Shown here: piece after piece, positions 17,332 to 26,644 of the stretch
How the letters are laid out: each line of letters opens with the position of its first letter
Position numbering within the stretch: the first letter of the stretch is position 1
Assembly: GCF_014202075.1 (NCBI RefSeq)
Contig: NZ_JACHFZ010000001.1
Coordinates: 768,998-832,997 of the forward strand
DNA length: 64,000 nt
From: Brevundimonas basaltis
GTDB taxonomy: Bacteria; Pseudomonadota; Alphaproteobacteria; Caulobacterales; Caulobacteraceae
Direction: 5' to 3'
Position numbers and translations under genes: made by a program
Notes under the pieces: model-generated
Seen by the model: the letters and a program-made list of their open reading frames with translations, nothing else
What the model was told of the DNA's origin: nothing
Databases searched by the model: none

Positions 17332-17605
17332 AGGGTGCACGGGATGGCAGGGTTGGCGCGAAAAAATGCACCCTGTCATCGACTCCAACATATGAGCGCG
17401 ATCGTGCTGGCGCGGATCGCCGCGCCTGGACGGCGGCGGCGGGGATTTGGAGCTGTCAAAGACCAGGCCCGGCGGGCATTCAGCCAGTGTGCACGGGACT
17501 GCGTCAGAAGCGGACGTGTGGGGGAATGGGCGACCTTTCAGACCTGATCGGGCGTGTCGGAAAGGCAGGGTTTGGCCGGGATGACAGGGTCCGGGATGGT
17601 AGGGT
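17332..17605. repeat. Cluster of CGGGATGRCAGGGT motifs with a long-range hairpin, 3' intergenic region
   Basis: This fills the 301-base gene-free gap between purK and COQ9. Copies of a 14-base motif read CGGGATGGCAGGGT (17340), an inverted partial copy ACCCTGTCATCG (17370), CGGAAAGGCAGGGT (17558), CGGGATGACAGGGT (17577) and CGGGATGGTAGGGT (17592). The first copy lies inside an eight-base inverted repeat, AGGGTGCA (17332) to TGCACCCT (17367). No gene and no normal terminator is visible. A copy of the motif also occurs at 6021. Confidence 0.55.
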
Positions 17606-17624
17606 TTCGGCGGTCCCTCTCTCC

Positions 17625-18317
17625 CTACTCCGCCTTCGCCCCGTATCGCATCCGGCTGAGCGCATCGGTCATCCTGCGCAGCGGCGCGTCGAAATCCTTG
17701 CCGGCCTTCCATTTCTCGAAGGCCATGACGTTCTCTATGCGGCGGGCGACGAAGGCGTCCGCCGCCTCCTTGCCGTCGAACCAGCGCATGGTCAGGGCCG
17801 GGATCAGTATGCCCGACAGGATCGCCCGCTTGGAATAGTGGTTCCAGTCGGTAGCCGTATCCCCGGCCCAGTTCCAAAGGTGATCGGCGGTCTCCCACGC
17901 CAGTTGCAGGCCGAGATCGACGTTGGTCGGCAGGGCGAGGAAGGCGGCGCAGCGGCGCGTCGCCTCCAGATCGGCGGCTCCCGCCTCGAGCCGTTCGGAG
18001 ACGGCGCGGGCGATTCGCTCGCGGATCTTCAGCGTGGCCGGATCAACCTCGCCCAGCGCGGCCAGCGCCCGGTCGTCGTGCCGCCGCGACAGCAGGGCGG
18101 CCAGATCGCGCGCACCGTTCGGGAACAGCAGCTCCTCGTCGCCGCGCGACAGCCCGTTCGCCGCGCAGGCCGCCCGGACCATCCGTCCGTTCCAGCCCAG
18201 CGCCGGCGCACGCTCGACCGCGGCGTCCAGCACCGCCTGCTCCATGCGGTCGGCCCAATCGGCTTTGAGAGCCTCCCCCTTGGAGGGGTCGTTCGACAGG
18301 TGTGGCGCCTCGGTCAT
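17625..18317 (-). CDS. COQ9-like ubiquinone biosynthesis protein
   Basis: A 230-residue protein with a TetR-like N-terminal helical part and the COQ9 C-terminal domain ([51 protein letters not shown]). In eukaryotes COQ9 binds quinone intermediates and presents them to COQ7. A comparable lipid-binding role in ubiquinone synthesis is inferred. The start is ATG at 18317, divergent from rpsU. Confidence 0.88.
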   Translation of the reverse strand: MTEAPHLSNDPSKGEALKADWADRMEQAVLDAAVERAPALGWNGRMVRAACAANGLSRGDEELLFPNGARDLAALLSRRHDDRALAALGEVDPATLKIRERIARAVSERLEAGAADLEATRRCAAFLALPTNVDLGLQLAWETADHLWNWAGDTATDWNHYSKRAILSGILIPALTMRWFDGKEAADAFVARRIENVMAFEKWKAGKDFDAPLRRMTDALSRMRYGAKAE

Positions 18318-18377
18318 GCGGCCAGCATAAGCCCGTCCGGCGGGCGTTTCGAGCCTTCACATCTTGCCGCGACGATC

Positions 18378-18406
18378 TGGACAGGCCGGGTCGCCTCGTG
18401 TATCAG
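18378..18406 (+). promoter_or_regulatory. Predicted sigma-70 promoter of rpsU
   Basis: TGGACA (18378-18383), a 17-base spacer and TATCAG (18401-18406). The predicted transcript would have a leader of about 90 bases before the CTG start. Confidence 0.45.
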
Positions 18407-18490
18407 CCCGCCTTCACTCATGGGCCCCCGGTTCCTGAGCACGAATTTTATTTGTCTGCCCGTCTCCCTCACAGGACGCGGCGGGCGGCC

Positions 18491-18508
18491 AAAGGAGAGT
18501 TTCACCTG
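18491..18508 (+). promoter_or_regulatory. Shine-Dalgarno that sets the rpsU CTG start
   Basis: AAAGGAGAG (18491-18499), six bases, then CTG (18506-18508), directly before the conserved VQIFVRDNN. No ATG, GTG or TTG is close enough to compete. Confidence 0.7.
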
Positions 18509-18757
18509 GTTCAGATTTTCGTCCGCGACAACAACGTCGATCAGGCGCTGAAAGCCCTGAAGAAGAAGATGCAGCGCGAAGGCAGCTTCCGCGAAATGAA
18601 GCGTCACGTGCACTACGAGAAGCCCTCGGAGAAGCGCGCTCGCCAGAAGGCCGAGGCCGTGCGCCGCGCCCGCAAACTGGCCCGCAAGCGCGCCCAGCGC
18701 GAAGGCCTGCTGCCGCCGCCGAAGCCCCGCGTCCCGGGCGGCGCCGGTCGCGGCTAA
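18506..18757 (+). CDS. rpsU: 30S ribosomal protein S21
   Basis: An 83-residue bS21 beginning (M)[20 protein letters not shown] and continuing [20 protein letters not shown], with the basic tail [16 protein letters not shown] typical of alphaproteobacteria. It sits near the mRNA 3' end of the 30S platform and helps base-pair the Shine-Dalgarno. The initiation codon is CTG, supported by a well-spaced AAGGAGAG. Related proteins begin [10 protein letters not shown], so the CTG takes the place of the usual ATG. A rare start in this gene could link its own translation to initiation conditions. Terminator at 18782. Confidence 0.93.
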   Translation: MVQIFVRDNNVDQALKALKKKMQREGSFREMKRHVHYEKPSEKRARQKAEAVRRARKLARKRAQREGLLPPPKPRVPGGAGRG

Positions 18758-18781
18758 GCCGGCAGTTCAGACCAGACGATC

Positions 18782-18816
18782 AAAAGGCCGCCCCGGGACA
18801 CCGGAGCGGCCTTTTT
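18782..18816 (+). terminator. Rho-independent terminator after rpsU
   Basis: AAAAGGCCGC ... GCGGCCTTTTT stem with an inner CCGG pairing and a five-base T-run, 25 bases after the rpsU stop. Confidence 0.85.
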
Positions 18817-18918
18817 CTTGTCCTGTCTCCTCCCTGTCGCGAAGCGATCCGGAGGTCGCGCGGCGCGAATACCCGCTGTGACGGAGGGGCGCGTTCCGCC
18901 GCACGACTGTTGCGCCGT

Positions 18919-18973
18919 TTCCCCCTCCACCGCTTCGCGGTCCCCCTCCCCATTCGCAAGGCGAACGGGGAGG
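18919..18973. repeat. Palindromic intergenic element, REP-like
   Basis: Two adjacent hairpins: ACCGC-ttc-GCGGT (18929-18941) and CCTCCCCATTCGC-aag-GCGAACGGGGAGG (18945-18973, 12 of 13 pairs). They are framed by CCCCCTCC runs. It lies in the convergent gap between rpsU and the ABC exporter. The C-rich, cleft-hairpin form resembles dispersed palindromic elements of alphaproteobacteria. Copy number cannot be judged from one window. Confidence 0.5.
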
Positions 18974-18985
18974 AGACGTGAGGAT

Positions 18986-20377
18986 CTACCTTCCCCGGCC
19001 GATCGCGCCCGCAAACGCTTTCCAGCTCAGCTTCACGTCGGACAGCGCCCCCGCGCGGAAGGCGCGGCCGGCGATCCACACCATCAGCAGGGCGAAGGCG
19101 AACATGCCGGCCATGGTGCCGACGATCTCGATCATCGGCGGCTCGGACGGGGCCCGCGCGCTCATCAGGAAGGGCGTGAAGAACGGGACCCACGACATGA
19201 TCTGGACCAGCGGGGCGTCCGGGGTGCGGATGGCCATCTGCATGACCAGCAGCGGCACGACCAGGACCATCATGATCGGCCCCATCAGGGTCTGGGCGTC
19301 GCGCGGCGTCTCGCAGAAGGCGCCGATGGCCGCGAACAGCACCGCGTACATCAGATAGCCGCCGACCGCATAGGCGAGGAAATAGCCGATCAGACCGCTG
19401 TCGATCAGCACTTCGCCGACCATCGGGGCGTACTGCGGCATGCCGGCGATCAGACCGAATGCGCCGATGCCGCCCCAGACCAGCAGGACCGTGAGGGTCA
19501 GCAGGGCCACGCCCAGCACCTTGCCGGTCAGAATCTCGGTGGCCGAGGCCGAGGACAGCAGCACCTCGAGGATCTTGTTCGACTTCTCCTCCATCACGCT
19601 GTTCAGCAGGATCGAGGCGCCGGTGATGATCAGCGACCACAGCAGGAAGCCCGAGGCGAGGCCGATGATCCCCGGCAGCTTGTCGCGGAAGGACACCTCT
19701 CCACCACTCGCCGACCGCGGCGACAGGGTCGTCACGTCGGGCTCGAAGGCCGCCGTCGCTGTCACCACGGCGGGATCGATACCCGCCCGCTCGAAGGCCA
19801 CGCGGCGATGCTCTTCCTTGAGCGCGGTCCGCACAAAGCGTTCGACCGCCGTGTCGGTGGCCTTGCGCGACCAGACCCGGGCCGTCGGTTGGCCGTTGGC
19901 GTCGCGATCCAGCAGGACCACCGCGTCGAGACGGTCGGCCTTGGCCACCTCGTCGCCGAGGTACTGACGCGCGACCGCCTCGCGCGGCTCGCCCGGTTCG
20001 GCGGCCATGAGATCGGCAGGGGCCGCGACGAGGGTCATCCGCGGCCCGTCGAGGCCGCTGAGCGCGCCCCTGGCGACATTGCCGCCGGCGGTTCCCCCCG
20101 CGGCTTCCTGGATTTTGGCCTCAGCCAGCTGGCGTTGCCTGGCCCGCCGGGCTTCGTCCTCGCGCAGCGAGGCCTGAACGGCGGCGGCGAGGCCCGAGGC
20201 CCGCGGCCCCTCCTCCACAACCACGACCTGACGCACGGGCTGGTTGGAGGCCATCAGGATGGGAATCGCGCCGCCCAGAAGGGCGAACACCGGAAAGGCC
20301 AGCAGCGACAGCCAGAAGCCGACGGTCTTGGCGTAGGCGGCGAACTCGCGCCGGGCGATCAGCAGGGTGCGGCTCAT
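18986..20377 (-). CDS. ABC exporter permease, NatB type
   Basis: A 463-residue ABC-2 membrane protein. One N-terminal helix (GFWLSLLAFPVFALLGGAIP) is followed by a large extracytoplasmic part (about 45-240). At least five further helices lie from IIGLASGFLLWSLIITGASI to the C-terminus, with the conserved SVMEEKSNKILEVLLSS motif between them. This is the layout of NatB sodium/export permeases; the substrate is unknown. The start ATG overlaps the stop of the ATPase gene (ATGA, 20374-20377), so the two make one transporter. Confidence 0.92.
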   Translation of the reverse strand: MSRTLLIARREFAAYAKTVGFWLSLLAFPVFALLGGAIPILMASNQPVRQVVVVEEGPRASGLAAAVQASLREDEARRARQRQLAEAKIQEAAGGTAGGNVARGALSGLDGPRMTLVAAPADLMAAEPGEPREAVARQYLGDEVAKADRLDAVVLLDRDANGQPTARVWSRKATDTAVERFVRTALKEEHRRVAFERAGIDPAVVTATAAFEPDVTTLSPRSASGGEVSFRDKLPGIIGLASGFLLWSLIITGASILLNSVMEEKSNKILEVLLSSASATEILTGKVLGVALLTLTVLLVWGGIGAFGLIAGMPQYAPMVGEVLIDSGLIGYFLAYAVGGYLMYAVLFAAIGAFCETPRDAQTLMGPIMMVLVVPLLVMQMAIRTPDAPLVQIMSWVPFFTPFLMSARAPSEPPMIEIVGTMAGMFAFALLMVWIAGRAFRAGALSDVKLSWKAFAGAIGRGR

Positions 20378-21330
20378 CGGGCGGCCTCCGCGGCTTTGAC
20401 GGACTGGTCCTGATCGGGGTTGTCCCCGGTCAGGCCGATGAAGGCGTCGTGCAGACCCGGTTCGCGCAGCTCGAAGCGGCGCACGTCGAGGCCGCCCAGG
20501 AAGGCCGCCTTGAGCGCGTCCTGACCCTGGGCGCCGCGGCCCAGGGCCGCCTTGATGACACGTACGCCGTCGATATCGGAGACGACCTCGACGCCGCTGA
20601 CGCCCGGCAGGCCGGACGCCTGCTCCGGCGCGATGGCGCCTTCCAGTTCGAGGAAGCGGGGGGTGGTGGCGCGGGCCTCGGCGACGGTGCCCTCGAAGGC
20701 CTTTCGGCCGCGCGCCAGCAGCACCACCTTGTCGCACAGCCGCTCGGCGTGCTGCATCACATGGGTCGAGAACAGCACGGTGGCGCCGTCGGCGGCGAGA
20801 CCGCGGATCATCGCCTCCAGCCCCTGCTGGTTGACCGGGTCGAGCCCCGAGAACGGCTCGTCCAGGATCACGAACTCCGGCCGGTGCACCACCGAGGCGA
20901 TCAGCTGGACCTTCTGGGACATGCCCTTGGACAGGTCCTTCATCTTCTTGCGCCGAGCCTCGCCCAGCCCCTGGGCGACCAGCATCTCGCGGGCCCGCTT
21001 GCGGCCCTCGCCCGACGGCAAGCCCTTCAGGGCCCCAAAGAAGGCGATGGCGTCGACCGGGGTCATCTTCTTGTAGAGGCCACGCTCCTCAGGGAGGAAA
21101 CCGATCTGGTCGCGCACCTTGCGGCCGTCGTCGGCCCCCAGAATGGTGATCCGGCCGGCGGTTACCGGCTGCAGGCCGAGGATCATGCGGATAGTCGAGG
21201 TCTTGCCCGCGCCGTTGGGGCCCAGAAAGCCGCAGATCGAGCCTTTCTCGACCTCGAAGCTGAGATCGCGCACGGCCTGGAAATCGCCGTATCGCTTGCT
21301 GACTCCGTCGAGCGTCAAAGCCGCCGTCAT
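20374..21330 (-). CDS. ABC exporter ATP-binding protein, NatA type
   Basis: A 318-residue ATPase partner of the permease at 18986. Walker A GPNGAGKTS, a degenerate signature LSKGMSQKVQ typical of the NatA/CcmA group, and Walker B FVILDEPFSGLDP are all intact, with H-loop FSTHVMQHAE. A DUF4162-like C-terminal extension begins after about residue 215. The start is ATG at 21330 with GGGAGG upstream. It is divergent from phoR. Confidence 0.93.
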   Translation of the reverse strand: MTAALTLDGVSKRYGDFQAVRDLSFEVEKGSICGFLGPNGAGKTSTIRMILGLQPVTAGRITILGADDGRKVRDQIGFLPEERGLYKKMTPVDAIAFFGALKGLPSGEGRKRAREMLVAQGLGEARRKKMKDLSKGMSQKVQLIASVVHRPEFVILDEPFSGLDPVNQQGLEAMIRGLAADGATVLFSTHVMQHAERLCDKVVLLARGRKAFEGTVAEARATTPRFLELEGAIAPEQASGLPGVSGVEVVSDIDGVRVIKAALGRGAQGQDALKAAFLGGLDVRRFELREPGLHDAFIGLTGDNPDQDQSVKAAEAAR

Positions 21331-21377
21331 GGGACCTCCCCGGGATACTGTTCAGACGCCTTGGTAGGTCTGTAAAG

Positions 21378-21393
21378 GGTGTTTGACAACACC
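21378..21393. promoter_or_regulatory. Short palindrome in the natA-like/phoR divergent region
   Basis: GGTGTT-tgac-AACACC, six-base perfect arms, between the divergent ABC exporter and phoR genes. It overlaps a TTGACA (21383-21388), but no matching -10 was seen. Possible operator. Confidence 0.3.
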
Positions 21394-21477
21394 GGGCGGG
21401 GGGGCGGCCCTGCCTTTGTCGTGAATTCATGTCATGTTTTCGGGATAGACGTCGGCGAAAGCCCGCCGGAACCCTTG

Positions 21478-22920
21478 ATGACCTACGATGTCCCGCCCTC
21501 ACCCGTCGCGCCCCACTCCGGATCCCGGCTGTGGACTGCGGGGGCCAGCGCCGGCGTGGCGATCCTCGTGCTCGTAGCCCTGGCTCTCTATCAGCCTGAT
21601 CTCGCCTGGCCCCTGCTGGCCGGCGCGGCCCTTGTGGCGCTGGCGGCGTGGACCCTGAGCCGCTGGTCGGGTCCGGCGGCGCGGACCGATCACGGCGCAG
21701 CCGAAGCGGCGCCGGCCGGATCGAGACTCGATCCCACCCTGCTGCAGAGCGTATTCGAGGCGCTGGCCGATCCGGTTCTGGTGGTCTCGGGCGGCGAGCC
21801 GGACGACATCGCCGACCGCCGCGTCGAATTGGCCAATACGGCGGCGCGGGCGCTGTTGCGGACGCCGCGCGAGGGGGGGCTGCTGGTCTCGGTGCTGCGC
21901 GAGCCGGCGGTGCTGGAGGCGGTGGACGAAGCCCTGTTCGGCGGCGTGGAGCGGACCACCGACTATACCGGCGTTGGGGCCCAGACCCGGCACTGGCGGG
22001 CGCTGACCCGGCCGCTCGCCCCGACCGGCGACCGGGCGCTGGCGCTGGTCGTGTTGCGCGACGAGACCGACGTGCGACGCATGGAGCTTATGCGGGTCGA
22101 CTTCCTCGCCAACGCCAGCCACGAGCTGAGGACGCCGCTGGCCTCGCTGTCGGGCTTCATCGAGACCCTGAAGGGCCATGCCCGCGACGACCCCAAGGCG
22201 CGGGACAAATTTCTCGACATCATGGCGACCCAGGCCGAGCGGATGGGGCGGCTGGTCGCCGACCTGCTGTCGCTGAGCCGGATCGAACTGAACGAGCATG
22301 TCCCGCCGTCGGGGAAGGTCGATCTGGCGCGGGCGACGTCCGACGTCATCGACGCGGTCAGCGTGCTGTCGGCCGAGCGCCAGGTGCGGATCGTGATGGA
22401 GGGCCCGGAGACGGGCGCTCCGGTTCACGGGGACCGCGACGAGATCGTGCAGGTGGTGCAGAACCTGATCGACAACGCCATCAAATACTCGCCGCAGGGC
22501 GACGTGATCGAGGTCGTCGTCCAGCCGGAGGTGACGCTGGAACAGGCCTCGGCCCCGTGGTCCGGCGGTAATCGGGGCGGCGGGGCGACGCGGCTGCCGC
22601 TCGTCACGCCGGATCGGGAGCCGGGTCTGCGCTACGCCGCCGTGACCGTGCGCGACCGCGGGCCGGGCATGGCCCGCGAATATCTGCCGCGGCTGACCGA
22701 ACGGTTTTATCGCGTCGAGGGCCAGAAGAGCGGCGAGCGTCCCGGCACGGGTCTCGGGCTGGCCATCGTCAAACACATCGTCAACCGCCACCGGGGCGGG
22801 CTGACCGTCGAAAGCGCGCCCGGCAAGGGCGCCAAATTCACGGCCTATTTCCCGCTGGCGGCCCCAAGGGGGGCGGCGGGGTCGCGTGACTTCCGGATGA
22901 CGGCGGGCCGCCGGACGTAA
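21478..22920 (+). CDS. phoR: Phosphate-regulon sensor histidine kinase PhoR
   Basis: A 480-residue membrane kinase that phosphorylates PhoB when phosphate is scarce and is held inactive through PstCAB and PhoU. Two N-terminal helices (about 18-60) are followed by a PAS-like region (about 85-200). The HisKA domain follows with phospho-acceptor His215 in NASHELRTPLA, then an HATPase domain with VQNLIDNAIKYS, DRGPGMAREY and GTGLGLAIVKH. The N-terminal sensor has no large periplasmic loop. The start is ATG at 21478; an in-frame extension to 21379 lacks a good ribosome site. Gene order fits the Caulobacter pho block. Confidence 0.93.
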   Translation: MTYDVPPSPVAPHSGSRLWTAGASAGVAILVLVALALYQPDLAWPLLAGAALVALAAWTLSRWSGPAARTDHGAAEAAPAGSRLDPTLLQSVFEALADPVLVVSGGEPDDIADRRVELANTAARALLRTPREGGLLVSVLREPAVLEAVDEALFGGVERTTDYTGVGAQTRHWRALTRPLAPTGDRALALVVLRDETDVRRMELMRVDFLANASHELRTPLASLSGFIETLKGHARDDPKARDKFLDIMATQAERMGRLVADLLSLSRIELNEHVPPSGKVDLARATSDVIDAVSVLSAERQVRIVMEGPETGAPVHGDRDEIVQVVQNLIDNAIKYSPQGDVIEVVVQPEVTLEQASAPWSGGNRGGGATRLPLVTPDREPGLRYAAVTVRDRGPGMAREYLPRLTERFYRVEGQKSGERPGTGLGLAIVKHIVNRHRGGLTVESAPGKGAKFTAYFPLAAPRGAAGSRDFRMTAGRRT

Positions 22921-22925
22921 CAGAA

Positions 22926-22954
22926 CTGTCACGCGGGCGTCGTAATCCGCTGAC
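22926..22954 (+). promoter_or_regulatory. Candidate Pho box before pstC
   Basis: CTGTCAC at 22926 matches the first half of a PhoB box. Seven-mers at the expected 11-base steps (GCGTCGT, CGCTGAC) each match only about four of seven consensus bases. The 108-base phoR-pstC gap is where a PhoB-dependent promoter would be expected. Weak call. Confidence 0.35.
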
Positions 22955-23028
22955 CATTCACGGGCAGGTTCCGCCGCGAACGACGGGGGCCGCCCCCGGC
23001 CGCTCCGATTCCCCGGTTCCGGACCCGC

Positions 23029-24459
23029 ATGACCTGGTTTTTCCTGCCGATCCTGATCGTCGCCTCCATCGCCGCCTGGTTTGGCGCGCGAGGACTGGCC
23101 GAACGGCGTCAGCGGGGAATCCACGCCCACTCCCGGCCCGCCCAGTTCGGCGCCTGGGCGCTGATCTGGACCGCGGTCCCGGCGCTGGTGGTGCTGATCG
23201 CTGCGGCGGTGTTCGGCCCGGCGATCGAGGGCAGTTTGATCATGGGCGGCGCGCCCGAGGCGGTGAGCGAGCTCGACCCGCTGCGCCGGGGCGCCTTCTT
23301 CGGCGACGCCCGCGCGATCGGAGCCGGCCAGCCTGCGACCCAGATCTGGCCCGCGCCCTACGCTGAGTTGCTGCCGGCCGAGGGCGCGCGGGTCGCCGGG
23401 ATCGGCCGCATGCTGGATCTCGGGACCGTGGTGCTGGCGGCGCTCGCGGCGCTGCTCGGCGCGCTGTTCGTGTTCAGCCGTATCCGGCCGGACATGAGGG
23501 CGCGCAACCGGGTCGAGGGCTGGGTGGTGGCCCTGCTGTTCGTCAGTTCGGCCGTGGCGGTGCTGACCACCGTCGGCATCATCGCCTCGCTGGTGTTCGA
23601 CTCGCTGCGCTTCTTCGCCTCGGTGCCGATCTTCGAGTTCCTGTTCGGGACCCAGTGGAGCCCGCAGACGGCGATCCGCGCCGACCAGGTTGGATCGACC
23701 GGGGCTTTCGGCGCCCTGCCGCTGTTCGCCGGCACCTTCCTGATCATGCTCATCGCCATGGTCGTGGCCGCGCCGGTCGGTTTGTTCGCGGCCATCTATC
23801 TGTCGGAATACGCCGGGCCGGCCTTCCGGGCCACGGTCAAGCCGGTGCTGGAAGTGCTCGCCGGGGTGCCGACCGTGGTCTACGGCTTCTTCGCCGCCCT
23901 GACGGTGGGCCCGGCCTTCCGCGAGTTCTTCAACGGTCTCGGCGCCCTGCTGGTCGGCGGCCCGCTGGACGGGATCGGCCAATATCTGATGCTGGTCCAG
24001 AACCAGATGGCCCTGGTGGCCGGTGCGGTCATGGGGATCATGCTGATCCCCTTCGTCAGCTCGCTGTCCGACGACATCATCAACGCCGTCCCCCAGTCGC
24101 TTCGCGACGGCTCCTACGCCATGGGCGCGACCAAGTCCGAGACGGTCAAGCGGGTGCTTCTGCCGGCCGCTCTGCCCGGCGTGGCGGGGGCCATGCTGCT
24201 CGCCATGTCGCGGGCCATCGGCGAGACCATGATCGTGACCATGGCGGCGGGGCTCGCGGCGCGGCTGACTCTCAATCCGCTCGACACCGTGACGACCGTG
24301 ACGGTGCAGATCGTCACCCTGCTGACCGGCGACCAGGAGTTCAACAGCCCCAAGACGCTGGCGGCCTTCGGCCTCGGCCTGACCCTGTTCCTCGTGACCC
24401 TGGCGCTGAACATCATCGCCCAGCGCATCGTCCATACCTATCGGCAGCAATATGACTGA
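23029..24459 (+). CDS. pstC: Phosphate ABC transporter permease PstC
   Basis: A 476-residue inner-membrane permease of the high-affinity phosphate transporter. It is longer than E. coli PstC because of an N-terminal extension of about 160 residues with extra hydrophobic segments. The transport core has FVAAPVGLFAAIYLSEYA-like sequence and the EAA loop SYAMGATKSETVKRVLLPAALPG. The stop overlaps pstA by eight bases. Together with PstA, PstB and PhoU it also signals phosphate status to PhoR. Confidence 0.95.
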   Translation: MTWFFLPILIVASIAAWFGARGLAERRQRGIHAHSRPAQFGAWALIWTAVPALVVLIAAAVFGPAIEGSLIMGGAPEAVSELDPLRRGAFFGDARAIGAGQPATQIWPAPYAELLPAEGARVAGIGRMLDLGTVVLAALAALLGALFVFSRIRPDMRARNRVEGWVVALLFVSSAVAVLTTVGIIASLVFDSLRFFASVPIFEFLFGTQWSPQTAIRADQVGSTGAFGALPLFAGTFLIMLIAMVVAAPVGLFAAIYLSEYAGPAFRATVKPVLEVLAGVPTVVYGFFAALTVGPAFREFFNGLGALLVGGPLDGIGQYLMLVQNQMALVAGAVMGIMLIPFVSSLSDDIINAVPQSLRDGSYAMGATKSETVKRVLLPAALPGVAGAMLLAMSRAIGETMIVTMAAGLAARLTLNPLDTVTTVTVQIVTLLTGDQEFNSPKTLAAFGLGLTLFLVTLALNIIAQRIVHTYRQQYD

Positions 24460-25762
24460 CGCGGCCATTCCCCCCGGCAAGCCGACGCCCGCCGCCGGCG
24501 CGGAGCGGACCGACCGCCTGCGCGCCGGTCTGAAGCGCCGCTACGCCCGCGAGGGCCGGTTCAAGCTGTACGGCCTGCTGGCCATCGGTGTGGCGGTGGG
24601 CTTCCTTCTGCTGCTCCTTGGCCGGATTTTCGACCAGGGCCACACCGCCTTCTACGCCCACACCCTGACCGTACCCGTCTATATGGACCCGGCCCGGATC
24701 GACCAGGCCTATCCGCAAGGGACCAATTTCGAGCAGCTGGTCGCCGAGCAGCAGCTGGCGCGGCTCGGGATCGCCGACGACGAGCAAGGCACGCAGTCCA
24801 CCGCCATGCGCGGCCTGTTCTCGTCCGAGCTGAAGTTCGTCGCCGCCGACCTGATCCGGGACCGGCCGGCCCTGATCGGCGAGACCGTGCCGATCCCGGC
24901 GCCGCTGTCGGATGACGCCGACCTCTATTTCAAGGGCGAAATCTCGCGCGACACGCCCGCCGACCAGCGCCGCCTGTCGGATCAGCAACTGGCCTGGCTG
25001 GACGGCATGAAGGCCGATGGCATGGTCACCTCGCACTTCAATTCGGCCCTGTTCACCAAGGGCGATTCGACCGAGCCGGAGCTGGCCGGAGTGCTGGGCG
25101 CCGTGGTCGGCTCGGCCTTGATGCTGCTGGTCACCGCCCTGATCGCCCTGCCGCTGGGCGTCGGCGCGGCCCTCTATCTCGAGGAGTTCGCGCCCAAGGG
25201 CCGGATCACCAACCTGATCGAGGTCAACATCAACAACCTGGCGGCCGTGCCGTCGATCATCTACGGCCTGCTGGGCCTGGCCCTGTTCATCAACTGGATG
25301 CACCTGCCGCGCGCCAGTCCGCTGGTCGGCGGCCTTGTGCTGGCCCTGATGGCCCTGCCGACCATCATCATCGCCACCCGGTCCTCGCTGAAGGCGGTTC
25401 CGCCGTCGATCCGCGAGGCCGCGCTGGCCATGGGGGCCTCGAAGACCCAGACGCTGTTTCACCACACCCTGCCGCTGGCCATGCCGGGCGTGATGACCGG
25501 CGCCATCATCTCCATGGCCCACGCGCTCGGCGAGACCGCGCCGCTGCTGCTGATCGGCATGGTCAGCTTCGTGCCCGGCATCCCCGCCGGTCTGAGCGAA
25601 CCGACCGGCGCCCTGCCCTCGCTGATCTACATTTGGGAAAACGCCTCGGAGCGCGCCTTCCATGAGCGCACCGCCGCGGCCATCATGGTCCTCCTCGCCT
25701 TCATGATCGTCATGAACGCCGCCGCCGTCCTGTTGCGGCGCCGTTTCGAACGCCGGTGGTAG
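24452..25762 (+). CDS. pstA: Phosphate ABC transporter permease PstA
   Basis: A 436-residue permease partner of PstC. An N-terminal cytoplasmic part, one helix (about 40-62) and a long extracytoplasmic segment (DUF3333 type) precede the five-helix transport core. The EAA loop is [23 protein letters not shown]. It overlaps pstC by eight bases and is followed four bases later by pstB. Confidence 0.95.
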   Translation: MTDAAIPPGKPTPAAGAERTDRLRAGLKRRYAREGRFKLYGLLAIGVAVGFLLLLLGRIFDQGHTAFYAHTLTVPVYMDPARIDQAYPQGTNFEQLVAEQQLARLGIADDEQGTQSTAMRGLFSSELKFVAADLIRDRPALIGETVPIPAPLSDDADLYFKGEISRDTPADQRRLSDQQLAWLDGMKADGMVTSHFNSALFTKGDSTEPELAGVLGAVVGSALMLLVTALIALPLGVGAALYLEEFAPKGRITNLIEVNINNLAAVPSIIYGLLGLALFINWMHLPRASPLVGGLVLALMALPTIIIATRSSLKAVPPSIREAALAMGASKTQTLFHHTLPLAMPGVMTGAIISMAHALGETAPLLLIGMVSFVPGIPAGLSEPTGALPSLIYIWENASERAFHERTAAAIMVLLAFMIVMNAAAVLLRRRFERRW

Positions 25763-25766
25763 TCTT

Positions 25767-26633
25767 ATGAAGTTCAAGATTTTTCACGCACCGGACGGCG
25801 CGAACAGCGGATCGGGTGACACGGACACCCGGGTGCTGACGCCTCCGCCAGTCCTGCACAGCGCCGACCCTGACGCCCCGACCAAGATCACCGCGCGCGA
25901 GGTTTCGGTCTTCTACGGCGACAAACAGGCGCTGCATGACGTCTCGCTGGATATTCCGGACAAGACGGTCACCGCCCTGATCGGCCCCTCGGGCTGCGGC
26001 AAGTCGACCTTCCTGCGCACCATGAACCGGATGAACGACACCATCCCCGGCGCCCGCGTGGTCGGCCGCATCGAGATGGACGGCGAGGACGTCAATGCGA
26101 AGTCGGTCGATCCGGTGTTGCTGCGCGCCCGGGTCGGCATGGTGTTCCAGAAGCCCAACCCCTTCCCCAAGACCATCTACGAGAACGTCGCCTACGGTCC
26201 CCGCATCCACGGCCTCGCCGACGGCAAGCCCGAGCTGGACGGCATCGTCGAGGACTCGCTGAAGCGCGCCGGCCTGTGGGAAGAGGTCGCCGACCGGCTG
26301 CACTCGCCGGGCACCGGCCTGTCCGGCGGCCAGCAGCAGCGCCTGGTCATCGCCCGCGCCATCGCCGTCGAGCCCGAGGTCATCCTGATGGACGAGCCCT
26401 GCTCGGCTCTCGACCCGATCGCCACGGCGCGCATTGAGGAACTGATCGACGAGCTGCGCGAGCGCTACTGCATCGTCATCGTCACCCACTCAATGGCCCA
26501 GGCGGCGCGGGTCAGCCAGCGCACCGCCTTCTTCCACCTCGGCCGGCTGATCGAGACCGGCGACACCGAGGACATCTTCACCAATCCGCGCGAGCGGCGC
26601 ACGCTCGACTACATCACCGGCCGCTTCGGCTAG
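25767..26633 (+). CDS. pstB: Phosphate ABC transporter ATPase PstB
   Basis: A 288-residue ATPase energising PstCA. Walker [10 protein letters not shown], signature LSGGQQQR, the PstB-typical Walker [14 protein letters not shown], and H-loop VTHSMAQA are present. The first 35 residues are an extension compared with E. coli PstB. It sits between pstA (four bases) and phoU (11 bases) in one operon. Confidence 0.97.
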   Translation: MKFKIFHAPDGANSGSGDTDTRVLTPPPVLHSADPDAPTKITAREVSVFYGDKQALHDVSLDIPDKTVTALIGPSGCGKSTFLRTMNRMNDTIPGARVVGRIEMDGEDVNAKSVDPVLLRARVGMVFQKPNPFPKTIYENVAYGPRIHGLADGKPELDGIVEDSLKRAGLWEEVADRLHSPGTGLSGGQQQRLVIARAIAVEPEVILMDEPCSALDPIATARIEELIDELRERYCIVIVTHSMAQAARVSQRTAFFHLGRLIETGDTEDIFTNPRERRTLDYITGRFG

Positions 26634-26644
26634 GACGCATCAGG

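Noticed and set aside
17332..17605. CRISPR array in the purK-COQ9 gap
   Set aside because: The repeat is only 14 bases, spacing is irregular, one copy is inverted, and no cas gene is in the window.
18302..18505. Longer S21 reading from an ATG at 18302
   Set aside because: Would add 68 residues never found in S21 and overlap the COQ9 start; the strong Shine-Dalgarno points to the CTG at 18506.
21429..21435. ATGTCAT before phoR as a Pho box
   Set aside because: A single seven-mer with no partner at 11-base spacing on either side; not enough for PhoB binding.
21499..24480. Open frame of 993 codons on the minus strand opposite phoR and pstC
   Set aside because: Composition is low-complexity His/Gln/Arg/Gly as expected for an antisense reading of GC-rich codons, and phoR and pstC on the other strand are complete and conserved.
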